This document shows positions 4,629 through 5,053 of a DNA stretch of 5,053 nt, piece after piece (positions within the stretch are counted from its first letter, which is position 1; each line of letters starts with the position of its first letter). A program made the position numbers and the translations under genes. Below the pieces are notes generated by a model. It did not search any database. It had not been told where the DNA came from and was given only the letters and a program-made list of their open reading frames with translations. The stretch comes from Betaproteobacteria bacterium (GTDB lineage Bacteria; Pseudomonadota; Gammaproteobacteria; Burkholderiales; Thiobacillaceae), in NCBI GenBank assembly GCA_020049245.1, contig JAIFLB010000064.1:1-5053 (forward strand). Reading direction: 5' to 3'.

Positions 4629-5053
4629 TCAAAGTGCTCTTTGGCCTTCGGCATCCCAAGCAATAACCAGTGCATCCCGAAGATTGACCATCAGCATGGC
4701 CTGACCACCGATATATCCTTCCAAGGCGCTTTTTGCTCGTTGCTCAATTTCATTGGCAGTAGTCAGGCCCAGTCGCACCAGAGCTTGAATATCTTCGCGG
4801 TCGTTATCGGCCAGCCGGGCAATTTTGCTGACCGCAAGGTCTACCGGTGAAAGAACCCTAATCTGGATATGCTCCAGACCGAGATCAACCGGGATAGAAT
4901 CATCCTGGTAATCCTCATGCATCAAGGCAAAGGTCGAGTTGTAGTTGGTATCCAGATAGATAAGCTGTGGCGAACCATCTTCCAGCGTGATCTCGACCAT
5001 CAGATCATTCGGAATAATGATCCGGCCCGAAAACTCTGCATCAACATCTGTAG
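4629..5053 (-). CDS. DUF6036-like nucleotidyltransferase-fold protein, 5' end outside the window
   Basis: The C-terminal 140 residues are visible; the frame is open to the right edge, so the start lies beyond it and ATG 5000 is internal. Counting from the first full codon, TDVDAEF (1-7) looks like the D-x-D metal-binding motif of a nucleotidyltransferase core. It is followed by RIIIPNDLMVEITLEDG (9-25), FALMHEDYQDDSIPVDLG, and then LSPVDLAVSKIARLADNDREDI, a signature I associate with DUF6036/AbiEii-like nucleotidyltransferase proteins, several of which belong to toxin-antitoxin pairs. A helical C-terminal part (LVRLGLTTANEIEQRAKSALEGYIGG) completes it. The family call rests on memory of these motifs, and catalytic activity is not shown. 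By hand count GC is about 47% over 4861-4980, against about 67% over 2881-2940 in dctP, so recent acquisition is possible. A partner gene, if any, would be outside the window. Confidence 0.6.
   Translation of the reverse strand, partial: TDVDAEFSGRIIIPNDLMVEITLEDGSPQLIYLDTNYNSTFALMHEDYQDDSIPVDLGLEHIQIRVLSPVDLAVSKIARLADNDREDIQALVRLGLTTANEIEQRAKSALEGYIGGQAMLMVNLRDALVIAWDAEGQRAL

Noticed and set aside
4401..4850. 149-codon + strand frame spanning the spacer and the nucleotidyltransferase-like gene
   Set aside because: It translates the hairpin repeat and the antisense of the right-edge gene, with no domain and no convincing ribosome site.

Overview
The window looks like a chromosomal segment of a Betaproteobacterium. 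The evidence is a two-domain Pap-type polyphosphate:AMP phosphotransferase, a Tat-exported TakP/DctP-type TRAP binding protein, a cytochrome c lipoprotein and palindromic intergenic repeats containing GTAGGAGCG. A Rhodocyclales or Gallionellales/Nitrosomonadales member is my best guess, but genus cannot be read from this sequence. The left and middle parts are GC-rich; the far right is noticeably poorer in GC.

Layout, left to right: (1) the 3' part of a short FKBP-type peptidyl-prolyl isomerase on the + strand. (2) A 180-bp convergent intergenic region packed with repeats: a 15-bp tandem duplication covering the FKBP stop, a REP fragment, a small hairpin element and a long REP-type palindrome. 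(3) A minus-strand cluster, probably one operon, transcribed in the order TRAP binding protein (dctP/takP-like) -> cytochrome c lipoprotein -> polyphosphate:AMP phosphotransferase (pap), with gaps of 16 and 51 bp. (4) A second REP-type palindrome upstream of that cluster. (5) A minus-strand VapBC toxin-antitoxin pair with a 1-base TGATG overlap and a readable promoter/operator. (6) A 228-bp spacer with a second copy of the small hairpin element. (7) The C-terminal part of a gene I read as a DUF6036-like nucleotidyltransferase-fold protein, running off the right edge.

How the genes work together: the middle cluster combines periplasmic ligand capture (probably a 2-oxo acid or similar carboxylate), a membrane-anchored single-haem cytochrome and a cytoplasmic enzyme that makes ADP from AMP and polyphosphate. 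No DctQ/DctM membrane subunits are in view, so the binding protein is either an orphan or works with a transporter encoded elsewhere. VapBC plus the nucleotidyltransferase-like gene form a small accessory module on the right.

I see no convincing new system. The most interesting points are the two REP palindromes that bracket the three-gene cluster as direct repeats, the hairpin family with a conserved loop and changing stem, the binding-protein/cytochrome pairing, and the degenerate N-terminal half of Pap.
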